Below are positions 1 to 8,167 of a DNA stretch of 64,000 bases, piece after piece. The notes beneath the pieces were generated by a model, which saw only the letters and a list, made by a program, of their open reading frames with translations, did not search any database and was not told the DNA's origin. Source of the DNA: JANNAT01 sp031384605 (GTDB lineage: Bacteria > Pseudomonadota > Alphaproteobacteria > Rhodobacterales > Rhodobacteraceae). Location of the stretch: contig JANNAT010000141.1 of NCBI GenBank assembly GCA_031384605.1, forward strand, positions 186,001 to 250,000, read 5' to 3'. A program made the translations under genes and the position numbers. Within the stretch, counting starts at the first letter, position 1. Each line of letters starts with the position of its first letter.

Positions 1-2
1 GG

Positions 3-125
3 TATGATGAACATACGGCTTATGAACAGCGACGGCTGATCATTCACCGCACCGGCCTTGCCGGGTTTGCGCAGTTGTTTTTGTTTGATCCGGATTGGAA
101 CCTGGTTGAAATCAACGCCGCCTAG
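3..125 (+). CDS. VOC/glyoxalase-family protein, C-terminal fragment
   Basis: Open frame entering from the left edge and ending at TAG 123-125, about 40 residues. The tail reads as the last strand of a vicinal-oxygen-chelate (glyoxalase/bleomycin resistance) domain: a phenylalanine- and leucine-rich strand, then a DPDWNLVEIN motif like the DPDGNxIEL/IE ending in which the Glu is a metal ligand. The start lies outside the window, so substrate and length cannot be judged. Family assignment comes from this short tail only. Confidence 0.6.
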   Translation, partial: YDEHTAYEQRRLIIHRTGLAGFAQLFLFDPDWNLVEINAA

Positions 126-269
126 CCGCTGTTGCGGCAAAGCTGGAACAAGGTGCGGGTTGTTTTTGCACCGATGCAGATTCTGCACGATTGTTAATCA
201 GCGGTTAATCTTATCACGACCAGACTGAACCTCGACAAAGGTGCGAATCGCGGTAGGGGCGTAAATCGG

Positions 270-1472
270 ATGGCGATGGCTTTGCACAAACCCGTAACTG
301 CGGTGCAGGACGATCCGGTTTTGTGGCTGCAACTGGTCCGCTCTCGCCGGGTGGGGCCGGTGACGTTCCATCGGCTGGTGGGCGAACACGGCTCGGCGGC
401 GGCGGCGCTGGCGGCTTTGCCGGATATTGCGATGCAGGCGGGCGTGCAAGGCTATGCCGTCTGCCCGATAGAGGTGGTGCGGCACGAAATGTCAGCCGCC
501 CGGGTGGCAGGGGCGGTGATGCTGCTGTGGGGGCAGGCGGGCTATCCTGCGGGCCTGATGGATTTGCCAGATGCGCCTCCCGTGTTGTGGGCGCAAGGCG
601 ATACCTCACTTTTATTGCGCCCGATGGTGGCGATGGTGGGCGCGCGCAATGCATCATCGCTGGGCCTGCGTATGGCGCGCCGTCTTGCCGAAGGGTTAGG
701 GGCGGCGGGGCTGGTGGTGGTGTCGGGTCTGGCGCGTGGCATTGACGCGGAAGCGCACCGCGCAGCACTGGATACCGGCACAGTGGCTGTGCAGGCGGGC
801 GGGGTGGATGTGATTTATCCAGAAGAAAACGCTGAACTGGCGGGCCAGATCGCCGCACGCGGTTGCCGGATATCGGAACAGCCGATGGGCTGCATCCCAC
901 AAACCCGGCATTTCCCACAGCGCAACCGAATTGTATCGGGCCTGTCGCAGGCGGTGGTGGTGGTAGAGGCCGCCGCGCGATCGGGCAGCCTGATCACCGC
1001 GCGCAATGCGCTGGATCAGGGGCGCGACGTGCTGGCGGTGCCAGGACATCCGTTTGATGCGCGGGCGGCGGGCTGCAACATGCTGCTGCGCGACGGGGCC
1101 ACATTGGTGCGCGGCCCGGCCGATGTGTTAGAAGCGATAGGACTGCCGCAAGGCGCGCATCGCGGCAACGCGTCGGCCACAGACGCGGCCAACGGCGAGG
1201 CGAAAGACGAACCATTGACCGCGCGTCATATCCCAACGGGCGTAAGACCCGCGCCCTTGCCCGGCCCCGTGCCGCAACGCCGCCCGTTGGCCGACATTGC
1301 ATCAGTTCACGGACTGATCCTTGCGCGTCTTGGCCCCAGCCCCTTGGCCGAAGATCAATTGATCCGCGATCTGGCGATGTCAGCATCGTCGCTTGCGCCT
1401 GCGTTGATTGCGTTGGAGTTGGAAGGCCGCATTCAACGCCAATCGGGTGGTTTGTTATCGCGGATTGACTGA
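270..1472 (+). CDS. dprA: DNA-processing protein DprA
   Basis: 400 residues. DprA (Smf) binds single-stranded DNA entering by transformation and loads RecA on it. The central Rossmann-like DprA fold is clear: GARNASSLG, then VVSGLARGIDAEAH, and SGSLITARNALDQGRDV further on. A winged-helix-like C-terminal domain (about residues 335-400) follows a Pro/Ala-rich linker, as in many proteobacterial DprAs. A second in-frame ATG lies at 276; neither ATG has a strong ribosome site. topA follows on the same strand after 243 bp, the common arrangement in Rhodobacteraceae. Confidence 0.95.
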   Translation: MAMALHKPVTAVQDDPVLWLQLVRSRRVGPVTFHRLVGEHGSAAAALAALPDIAMQAGVQGYAVCPIEVVRHEMSAARVAGAVMLLWGQAGYPAGLMDLPDAPPVLWAQGDTSLLLRPMVAMVGARNASSLGLRMARRLAEGLGAAGLVVVSGLARGIDAEAHRAALDTGTVAVQAGGVDVIYPEENAELAGQIAARGCRISEQPMGCIPQTRHFPQRNRIVSGLSQAVVVVEAAARSGSLITARNALDQGRDVLAVPGHPFDARAAGCNMLLRDGATLVRGPADVLEAIGLPQGAHRGNASATDAANGEAKDEPLTARHIPTGVRPAPLPGPVPQRRPLADIASVHGLILARLGPSPLAEDQLIRDLAMSASSLAPALIALELEGRIQRQSGGLLSRID

Positions 1473-1500
1473 CAGCGCAGGGGCAGGGGGCCTGCTGTCA
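1470..1500 (+). terminator. Possible hairpin at the dprA stop codon
   Basis: TGACAG (1470-1475, overlapping the stop) pairs with CTGTCA (1495-1500), with CAGG/CCTG inside after a small bulge. There is no T tract, so this may be a weak or factor-assisted terminator. Confidence 0.35.
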
Positions 1501-1513
1501 GGACTTGGCGAGG

Positions 1514-1535
1514 AAATTTTTTATCTAAAAAATTT
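1514..1535. repeat. AT-rich perfect palindrome
   Basis: AAATTTTTTA (1514-1523), a 2-nt centre, then TAAAAAATTT (1526-1535): a perfect 10-bp inverted repeat in the GC-rich dprA-topA spacer. It resembles in style, but not exactly in sequence, the palindrome at 48671-48691. Function unknown; terminator-like or protein-binding are both possible. Confidence 0.6.
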
Positions 1536-1715
1536 GGCTCCTGACCCTGGCATTGCGCGCGCGCGTTGGCTGTGTAAAAGCTGGCGGGGTTTTTTGAGTA
1601 TTTTTACCAAGGTGAAACGACGCGCTGGACCGTGTCACTGGCCCCGGTTGACAAGGGCGGCGCTTGGCCCACATGGTGCGCCGCCGCCCGTCCGTTTTCC
1701 AGCCGAGGATTTTTC

Positions 1716-4484
1716 ATGCCAGTCGTTGTTGTAGAATCCCCAGCTAAGGCCAAGACAATCAACAAATATCTTGGGTCCGACTATGTGGTTTTGGCCAGCT
1801 ATGGCCATGTCCGTGATTTGCCTGCGAAAGACGGATCGGTCGATACCGAAAACGGTTTTGACATGACATGGGAGGTGGCGCCCGACAGCAAAAAGCACAT
1901 TCGTGCCATTCAGGACGCGCTGAAAACCGATGACGAGTTAATCCTTGCAACCGACCCTGACCGCGAGGGCGAGGCGATTTCGTGGCACCTGCAGCAGGCG
2001 CTGGCCAGCAGCTTGAAAAAGGGCAAAAAGGTATCCCGCGTCACCTTTAACGCCATCACCAAGGCCGCCGTAACCGAGGCGATGAAAAATCCGCGGCAGG
2101 TGGATCAGCCGTTGGTTGATGCCTATCTGGCCCGGCGGGCGCTGGATTATCTGGTCGGATTTACCCTGTCACCTGTGCTGTGGCGGAAATTGCCGGGATC
2201 ACGCTCGGCGGGCCGTGTGCAGTCGGTTTGCCTGCGTCTGGTGGTGGAACGCGAGATGGAGGTCGAGGCGTTTCGCGCCCGTGAATTCTGGTCGGTCAAC
2301 GCCACGCTGACCACGCCACGCGGGCAGGATTTTGAAGTGCGTCTGACCGTTCTGGGCGGCAAGAAGTTGGACAAATTCGACATTCCGACGGTGACGGCGG
2401 CTGAGATTGCAGTGCAGGCTGTCACTTCACGAACCTACACCGTGCAATCGGTGGAAGCCAAGCCTGCGATGCGCAACCCATCGGCGCCCTTCATGACATC
2501 GACCTTGCAGCAAGAGGCCAGCCGGAAATTTGGCATGGGGGCCAAGGCCTGCATGTCATCGGCGCAGCGGCTTTATGAGGCCGGGCATATCACCTATATG
2601 CGCACCGACGGCATTGATATGGCCCCCGAGGCGGTGACTGAAGCGCGCGATGAGATCAAACGGCGGTTTGGCCCGGCCTATGTGCCCGACGCAGCCCGGA
2701 TTTACAAAAACAAGGCCAAGAACGCGCAAGAGGCGCATGAATGTATCCGCCCCACCGATATGGCGGCGGCCCCGGATGATCTGCGGTTGACCGAAGCCGA
2801 TCAGCGCAAATTGTATGAACTGATCTGGAAACGCACGATCGCCAGCCAGATGGCGGCGGCGCGGATGGAGCGGACAACGGTCGAGGTGGCGTCACCTGAC
2901 GCGCAGGTTGGTCTGCGCGCGACGGGGCAAGTTGTGATGTTTGATGGCTTTCTGAAAGTCTATGAAGAGGGCCGCGACGACGAGGATGAAGATGAGGGCC
3001 GTCTGCCGCAGATCATGGTCGGTGAGGCGGCGGTGCCAAAGAAAGGCGCGTTTGAAGCGGCATTTACCAAGGCGGCATCCGCCGTGGGCAAGGATGATTT
3101 CGATGTCATCGACAGCGGGGCCAAGCCCGGCGCGCGCCGCGTTGAAAGTGCCGTGATCAGCCCGGACGGCGCGATTTTGGCCAACCAAAGCCACACTCAA
3201 CCGCCGCCGCGCTATACCGAAGCGACGCTGGTCAAGCGGATGGAAGAATTAGGCATTGGCCGCCCGTCCACCTATGCGTCTGTGTTAACCACGATTGTGG
3301 ACCGGGAATACGTGCGCAAAGACAAGAATCGTCTGATCCCCGAAGATAAGGGGCGGCTGGTGACGGCGTTTCTGACCAACTTTTTCCGCCGCTATGTCGA
3401 ATATGATTTCACCGCTGATCTGGAAAGCCAGTTGGATGATGTGTCGGCGGGCGAGCGCGATTATAAGGAAGTTCTGGCGCGGTTTTGGCGCGATTTCTCG
3501 GCGGCCGTTGCCGAAACCGCCGATTTGCGGATCGGTGAGGTGCTTACAAAGATTGACGATTTCCTAAGCCCGCATTTGTATCCTTTGCGCGCCGATGGCA
3601 GTGACCCGCGCATTTGCCAAACCTGTGGCACCGGGCGGTTGCACCTGAAAACCTCGCGCTCTGGTGGGGCGTTTATTGGCTGTGGGAACTATCCTGAGTG
3701 TCGCTATACCCGGCCAATTTCAGGGGATGAAGGTGGGTCGGTGGATGGCCGGGTGCTGGGGCTGGATCCTGACGGCGTGGAGATAAGCCTGCGCGCGGGG
3801 CGGTTTGGCCCCTATATCCAGAAGGGCGAGGCGTCGGAAGAGGCCCCAAAACCGCCGCGCGCCAGTCTGCCCAAAGGTTGGGCACCCGAAACCTTGACCA
3901 TCGAACGGGCGATTGAATTGCTGTCGTTGCCGCGTCTGATCGGCTCGCATCCCGAAGATGGCGAACCGGTCGAGGCGGCGATTGGTCGCTTTGGCCCTTA
4001 TGTGAAACACGGCGCGGTTTATGCCAATATTCCGGATGTTGAGGAAGTGTTCACCATCGGGATGAACCGCGCGGTTGAAGTGTTGGCGCTAAAACTGGCG
4101 GGGCGGCGGGGCGGCGGGGCGGTGGTGGAACCGCTGCGCGAATTGGGCGTGCATCCAGATGGCGGGCCGGTGCAGGTGATGCCGGGGAAATACGGGCCTT
4201 ATGTGAAGTGGGCCAAAGTGAACGCGACGTTGCCCAAGGAAATCACACCCGAAGCGGTGACATTGGAAGAGGCGTTGGCGCTGATCGCCGAAAAGGCGGG
4301 CAAATCCGGTAAGGGCGGCAAAAAAGCGGCCCCGAAGAAGGCGGCGGCCAAACCTGCGGCGGCGGCCAAACCTGCGGCGGCGAAGAAAGCTGTGGCAAAG
4401 AAAGCAGTTGCAAAAAAACCTGCGGCCAAGAAGGCCTCAGTAAAAAAGGCAGTGGCAAAGCCCGGTGTCACAACTGTGGGGTAA
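1716..4484 (+). CDS. topA: DNA topoisomerase I
   Basis: 922 residues from ATG 1716, where the protein begins with the universal VVVESPAKAKTI TOPRIM motif; a longer frame from 1632 adds 28 unconserved residues. Type IA topoisomerase that relaxes negative supercoils. Visible: TOPRIM acidic motif DPDREGE, catalytic tyrosine in YMRTDG (Tyr294), and a four-cysteine zinc-ribbon in the C-terminal half (CQTC...CGNYPEC). Two or more Topo-C-terminal repeats (RFGPY, KYGPYVKW) follow. The last 50 residues are an Ala/Lys-rich histone-H1-like tail, probably a nonspecific DNA-binding extension common in this group. Confidence 0.97.
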   Translation: MPVVVVESPAKAKTINKYLGSDYVVLASYGHVRDLPAKDGSVDTENGFDMTWEVAPDSKKHIRAIQDALKTDDELILATDPDREGEAISWHLQQALASSLKKGKKVSRVTFNAITKAAVTEAMKNPRQVDQPLVDAYLARRALDYLVGFTLSPVLWRKLPGSRSAGRVQSVCLRLVVEREMEVEAFRAREFWSVNATLTTPRGQDFEVRLTVLGGKKLDKFDIPTVTAAEIAVQAVTSRTYTVQSVEAKPAMRNPSAPFMTSTLQQEASRKFGMGAKACMSSAQRLYEAGHITYMRTDGIDMAPEAVTEARDEIKRRFGPAYVPDAARIYKNKAKNAQEAHECIRPTDMAAAPDDLRLTEADQRKLYELIWKRTIASQMAAARMERTTVEVASPDAQVGLRATGQVVMFDGFLKVYEEGRDDEDEDEGRLPQIMVGEAAVPKKGAFEAAFTKAASAVGKDDFDVIDSGAKPGARRVESAVISPDGAILANQSHTQPPPRYTEATLVKRMEELGIGRPSTYASVLTTIVDREYVRKDKNRLIPEDKGRLVTAFLTNFFRRYVEYDFTADLESQLDDVSAGERDYKEVLARFWRDFSAAVAETADLRIGEVLTKIDDFLSPHLYPLRADGSDPRICQTCGTGRLHLKTSRSGGAFIGCGNYPECRYTRPISGDEGGSVDGRVLGLDPDGVEISLRAGRFGPYIQKGEASEEAPKPPRASLPKGWAPETLTIERAIELLSLPRLIGSHPEDGEPVEAAIGRFGPYVKHGAVYANIPDVEEVFTIGMNRAVEVLALKLAGRRGGGAVVEPLRELGVHPDGGPVQVMPGKYGPYVKWAKVNATLPKEITPEAVTLEEALALIAEKAGKSGKGGKKAAPKKAAAKPAAAAKPAAAKKAVAKKAVAKKPAAKKASVKKAVAKPGVTTVG

Positions 4485-4516
4485 ACCCCGCCTTTCTTGG
4501 CAGTGTCAGATTATCG

Positions 4517-4542
4517 CAGCCCCGGATTGCAGCACGGGGCTG
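4517..4542. terminator. Hairpin between convergent topA and choV
   Basis: CAGCCCCG (4517-4524) pairs perfectly with CGGGGCTG (4535-4542) across a 10-nt loop, in the 74-bp space between two converging genes. No T run on either side; probably works in both directions. Confidence 0.5.
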
Positions 4543-4558
4543 CGGCCCGCGTGCGGTG

Positions 4559-5611
4559 CTACTTATCGCCGCGTGGATTGATCAGTTTGGCCAGCAGGCT
4601 GGCATGGCGGACAACGCCGATTTGCCTGCCCGCTTGGGTTACGTTCATTTCAGTGACGCCCTTTGACATCATTGTCATCACCTCTTTGACAGGATGTTCG
4701 CAATCCACCGATGGGCCGTCACAATGCCCCGGTTCCATCACATCGCTGGCAGTCAGCACGGCCAACGGGTTCATGTGGGCCACAAAATCGGCGACATAAT
4801 CGGAAATCGGATTGGCGATAATCTCGCGGGCGGTGCCAACCTGCACGATGCGGCCACCCTCCATCAGGGCTATGCGGTCGCCCAGTTTGAACGCCTCATC
4901 CAGATCATGGCTGACGAAGATGATCGTGCGTTTCAGTTTGGATTGCAGGTCTAACAACTCATCCTGCAGGCGCGCGCGGATCAAGGGGTCAAGCGCCGAA
5001 AACGGCTCATCCATCAACAAAATCGGGGCTTCGGTGACAAAGGCGCGGGCAAGGCCGACGCGCTGCTGCATGCCGCCCGACAATTCGCCAACCTTGCGGT
5101 CGGCCCATTGCGACAGGTTCACCAGCGCCAGTTGCGCATCGACGCGTGCGCGCCGCTGGTCGGCGGTTTGGCCCGCCAGTTCCAGCCCAAGGCCCACGTT
5201 TTCGCGCACCGTGCGCCACGGCAGCAGGCCAAACTGCTGAAACACCATGGCAATGCATTCGCGGCGCACGCGCAAAAGATCGCTGGGCGAGCAGGTTGTG
5301 ACGTTTGATGTCCAATCGCCAACATGGATGGTGACAGAGCCGCGCACCACGGGATTCAACCCATTGACCGCGCGCAACAAGGTGGATTTTCCCGATCCGG
5401 ACAGGCCCATCAGGGCCAGAATCTCACCCTTGGCCACCGACAGGGTGCAGTCGTGCACCCCCAGAATTTGCCCGGTTTGGGTTTGAATATCGCTGCGGGA
5501 CATCCCCTGATCCATCAGCGGCAGGGCGCGGTCGGGGCGGTCGCCGAACACGATTGACACCGCATCAAATTCAACCGCGGGCCGGGGCGGGGCGGCGGGC
5601 AAGACGGTCAT
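4559..5611 (-). CDS. choV: Choline ABC transporter, ATP-binding protein
   Basis: 350 residues. ATPase of a QAT-family (ProV/OpuA/ChoV) importer. Walker A GLSGSGKST, signature LSGGMQQRVGLARA, Walker B LLMDEPFSALD, and the SHDLDEA switch histidine are all present. The C-terminal stretch after about residue 290 corresponds to a shortened CBS-type region. The start ATG overlaps the choW stop by 4 bp, so the two are translationally coupled. Choline specificity is taken from the neighbouring binding protein and betI/betA. Confidence 0.94.
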   Translation of the reverse strand: MTVLPAAPPRPAVEFDAVSIVFGDRPDRALPLMDQGMSRSDIQTQTGQILGVHDCTLSVAKGEILALMGLSGSGKSTLLRAVNGLNPVVRGSVTIHVGDWTSNVTTCSPSDLLRVRRECIAMVFQQFGLLPWRTVRENVGLGLELAGQTADQRRARVDAQLALVNLSQWADRKVGELSGGMQQRVGLARAFVTEAPILLMDEPFSALDPLIRARLQDELLDLQSKLKRTIIFVSHDLDEAFKLGDRIALMEGGRIVQVGTAREIIANPISDYVADFVAHMNPLAVLTASDVMEPGHCDGPSVDCEHPVKEVMTMMSKGVTEMNVTQAGRQIGVVRHASLLAKLINPRGDK

Positions 5612-6441
5612 TTGCGTGTTACCCTTAACATGCGGTCCAACAAAATCGCCAACACCACGATCACGCTGCCGGATTCAAAGCCCAGATCGGCCCGCACCGT
5701 GTTCAGGGCGCGCACCACAGGAATGCCAAGGCCGTTGGCCCCCACCCAAGCCGCGATCACCACCATCGACAGGGACAGCATGATGGTTTGGTTCAGCCCC
5801 GCCATGATATGCGGAAAGGCATAAGGCAATTCCACTTTCCACAGCACTTGGCGCGGCGTGGCCCCAAAGGCCGTCGCGGCTTCAAGCAGGGGGGTGGGCG
5901 TGGTGGATACCCCCAGTTGCGTGGTGCGGATTGACGCGGGCACCACAAAAATTATGGTGGCCAGCAGCCCCGGCACCATGCCAAGGCCAAACAGCACCAC
6001 AAAAGGGATCAGATACACCGGTGTCGGCAGGGTTTGCATCAGGTCCAACACCGGTTGCATCACCGCGAAAAGTTTCGGGCGATGCGCCGCAGCGATGCCG
6101 ATGGGCACCCCGATGGACATACAGATCAGGCACGAATACAGCACCAAAATCAGGGTTTCGGTTGTAGGCTCCCAATAGCCTTGGTTGATGATGTATAAAA
6201 AGCCCAAGGCCACAATCACGCAGGGCTGCCAGCGGCGTTGAATGGCCCAGGTCAGGGCCACAAACAGGGCAACGACCACCAACGGATGCGGATATTGGAT
6301 CAGCCAAAGCGTGCTGTCGATGATGCTTTCCAGGATGTCTTTGAAGGCGTCAAAAAACCAATCCAGATTGATCTTGATCCAGTCGAAGATCGCTTTCGCG
6401 GTTTTCCCGACCGGAATTTTTGCATCCGTCAGCCAATCCAT
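5608..6441 (-). CDS. choW: Choline ABC transporter, permease
   Basis: 277 residues, strongly hydrophobic with about six predicted membrane spans. The ProW/OpuAB-type permease core is visible, including the EAA-like loop region EAATAFGATPRQVLWKVELP, which docks on the ATPase. The N-terminal 60 residues form an amphipathic segment before the first span, as in other QAT permeases. It sits between choX and choV, is coupled to choV by ATGA, and is separated from choX by a hairpin that could lower its expression relative to the binding protein. Confidence 0.94.
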   Translation of the reverse strand: MDWLTDAKIPVGKTAKAIFDWIKINLDWFFDAFKDILESIIDSTLWLIQYPHPLVVVALFVALTWAIQRRWQPCVIVALGFLYIINQGYWEPTTETLILVLYSCLICMSIGVPIGIAAAHRPKLFAVMQPVLDLMQTLPTPVYLIPFVVLFGLGMVPGLLATIIFVVPASIRTTQLGVSTTPTPLLEAATAFGATPRQVLWKVELPYAFPHIMAGLNQTIMLSLSMVVIAAWVGANGLGIPVVRALNTVRADLGFESGSVIVVLAILLDRMLRVTRK

Positions 6442-6477
6442 AGATCCACCACTGTTGGTTTTTGGGCGTCAAGAAAA

Positions 6478-6500
6478 GGCCCCGGTGGTAAGCCGGGGCC
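6478..6500 (-). terminator. Intercistronic hairpin between choX and choW
   Basis: On the minus strand GGCCCCGG, a 7-nt loop and CCGGGGCC are followed by TTTTCTT. The position just after the choX stop, inside the operon, suggests a partial terminator or 3'-end stabiliser giving more choX than choWV mRNA. Confidence 0.65.
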
Positions 6501-6508
6501 AAACTTGG

Positions 6509-7438
6509 TTATTGCAGCGCGGCTGTCACGGCCGCTTTGGCATCGCCGCCGTCTTTGGTGGTAACGCCGTCAAGCCAGGCTTCCCAGGTTGCTGGATTTG
6601 CCGCCAGCCACGTTTTGGCGGCCTCTCGCGGGTCGGCACCGTCATTCAGAATGGCACCCATGATCTCATTCTCCATGGCCAGCGTGAACGACAGGTTCGA
6701 CAGCAGTTTTCCGGTGTTCGGGCATTCGGCCACATAGCCTGCGCGCACGTTGGTATCCACCACAGCGCCGCCCAGATTGGGGCCAAAGAAATCATCGCCG
6801 CCGGTCAAGTAGGTCATCTTAAAGTTGGCGTTCATCGGGTGGGGTTCCCAGCCGAGAAAGATGATCGGCTTGGATTCACCGGATTTATTCGCCACTTCGG
6901 CCAGCATACCTTGCTCTGACGATTCAACAATTTCAAACCCGTCCAGCCCGAACGGACCCTTGGCGATCATGTCAAGAATAATGCGGTTGCCGTCATTGCC
7001 GGGCTCGATCCCGTAAATCTGACCTTCCAGCGCATCTTTGTTGGCGGCGATATCCTTGAAATCTTTGATCCCAAGGGCGGCACCGGCCTCATTCGTGGCA
7101 AGGGTGTATTTCGCGCCTTCCAGATTGGTGCGCACAGTGTCAACCGTTTTGGCGTCGCGGTATGGGGCAAGGTCGGCTTCCATAGTGGGCATCCAGTTGC
7201 CCAAAAACACGTCGATATCGCCTTCGGCAAGCCCGGTATAGGTGACGGGAACGCCCAGCAATTTGGTTTCTGTTTCATATCCCAACGCTTCGGCAATCAG
7301 GGCGGTTGTGGCGGTGGTGGCGGTGATGTCGGTCCAACCCACATCGGAAAACACAATCTTGTCACAGCCTTCGGCAAAGGCTGAACCGGCAAAGGCGAAC
7401 ACTAGGGCAGTGGTAAGCAGGGTGGATTTAACGGACAT
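6509..7438 (-). CDS. choX: Choline-binding periplasmic protein
   Basis: 309 residues with a signal peptide cleaved after about residue 22 (AFA/EG). Type II substrate-binding protein of the OpuAC/ChoX class. Residues matching the choline aromatic box described for Sinorhizobium meliloti ChoX occur at a constant offset of minus 8: Trp35, Trp82, Tyr111 and Trp197, together with Asp37 and Asn148. That makes choline (and possibly acetylcholine) the likely ligand. First gene of the choXWV operon, divergent from betI across a 92-bp gap holding a dyad operator. Confidence 0.95.
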   Translation of the reverse strand: MSVKSTLLTTALVFAFAGSAFAEGCDKIVFSDVGWTDITATTATTALIAEALGYETETKLLGVPVTYTGLAEGDIDVFLGNWMPTMEADLAPYRDAKTVDTVRTNLEGAKYTLATNEAGAALGIKDFKDIAANKDALEGQIYGIEPGNDGNRIILDMIAKGPFGLDGFEIVESSEQGMLAEVANKSGESKPIIFLGWEPHPMNANFKMTYLTGGDDFFGPNLGGAVVDTNVRAGYVAECPNTGKLLSNLSFTLAMENEIMGAILNDGADPREAAKTWLAANPATWEAWLDGVTTKDGGDAKAAVTAALQ

Positions 7439-7462
7439 CAGGGGCTCCCCGGTTTTTTGTTG

Positions 7463-7476
7463 ATTGACGAGTCAAT
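7463..7476. promoter_or_regulatory. Candidate BetI operator
   Basis: ATTGAC-GA-GTCAAT is a perfect inverted repeat in the divergent choX/betI space. A TTGACG hexamer (7464-7469) that could be the -35 element for betI overlaps it, so a bound repressor could block transcription. BetI being a choline-responsive TetR-type repressor of bet genes is established; its binding here is inference. Confidence 0.6.
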
Positions 7477-7530
7477 AAACTTCAAGCTAGCTGCCCTTTG
7501 CAAGTGTTTTCTTCGAAGGGGCCGCGTCAT

Positions 7531-8118
7531 ATGCCAAAGCTTGGGATGGAGCCTATCCGAAAGGCGGCGCTGGTCAAAGCCACGATTGTGGAAATCGGCA
7601 GGGCTGGGTCATTGGATGTGACGGTTGGCCAGATCGCCAAACGCGCGGGCATGTCACCCGCACTGGCGCATCACTATTTCGGCAGCAAAGAAGAGATGTT
7701 TTTGGCCGCGATGCGCCATGTTCTAACGCTGTACGGCGCCGAAGTGCGGGGTGCGCTGGCGTTCGCGGATGGCCCGGAACAACGGGTGCGGGCAATTCTG
7801 GCGGCGTCGTTCAGCCCTGCAAACTTTCGCCGCGAAGCAATCGGCGCTTGGCTGAACTTTTGGCTGATGGCGCAAACAGTGCCGCAGGCGCGGCGGTTGT
7901 TGGCGGTTTATCACCGGCGGTTGCGGTCAAACCTGCTTGCGGGGTTGCGCCCGTTGGTGGGCGACCGGGCCGACGCTTTGGCCAATGGCCTGGGCGCGTT
8001 GATCGATGGGCTATACTTGCGCGAAGTGTTGAAATCAGGGCCACCGGATGGGCCGGCCGCCGTGGCGTCGGCGCTGGACTATCTGAACGCGCATTTGCCA
8101 CAAGGCACTGTAAAATAA
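7531..8118 (+). CDS. betI: Choline-responsive TetR-family repressor BetI
   Basis: 195 residues from ATG 7531 (MPKLGMEPIR, the conserved BetI start); a frame from 7498 adds 11 unconserved residues. GAAGGG lies just upstream. N-terminal TetR helix-turn-helix (VGQIAKRAGMSPALAHHYFGSKEEM) and a C-terminal ligand domain. BetI represses choline-to-betaine genes until choline is present. It is followed by betA after 49 bp and is divergent from choX; both units probably share the dyad at 7463-7476. Confidence 0.94.
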   Translation: MPKLGMEPIRKAALVKATIVEIGRAGSLDVTVGQIAKRAGMSPALAHHYFGSKEEMFLAAMRHVLTLYGAEVRGALAFADGPEQRVRAILAASFSPANFRREAIGAWLNFWLMAQTVPQARRLLAVYHRRLRSNLLAGLRPLVGDRADALANGLGALIDGLYLREVLKSGPPDGPAAVASALDYLNAHLPQGTVK

Positions 8119-8167
8119 CCAACTTCGGGCGGATGGCCCGGCAAGAAAGGCCCGGAATACTGGGGAA

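Noticed and set aside
4199..4471. Phe/Ala-rich minus-strand frames opposite the topA tail
   Set aside because: They are the antisense reading of the Lys/Ala repeats of TopA.
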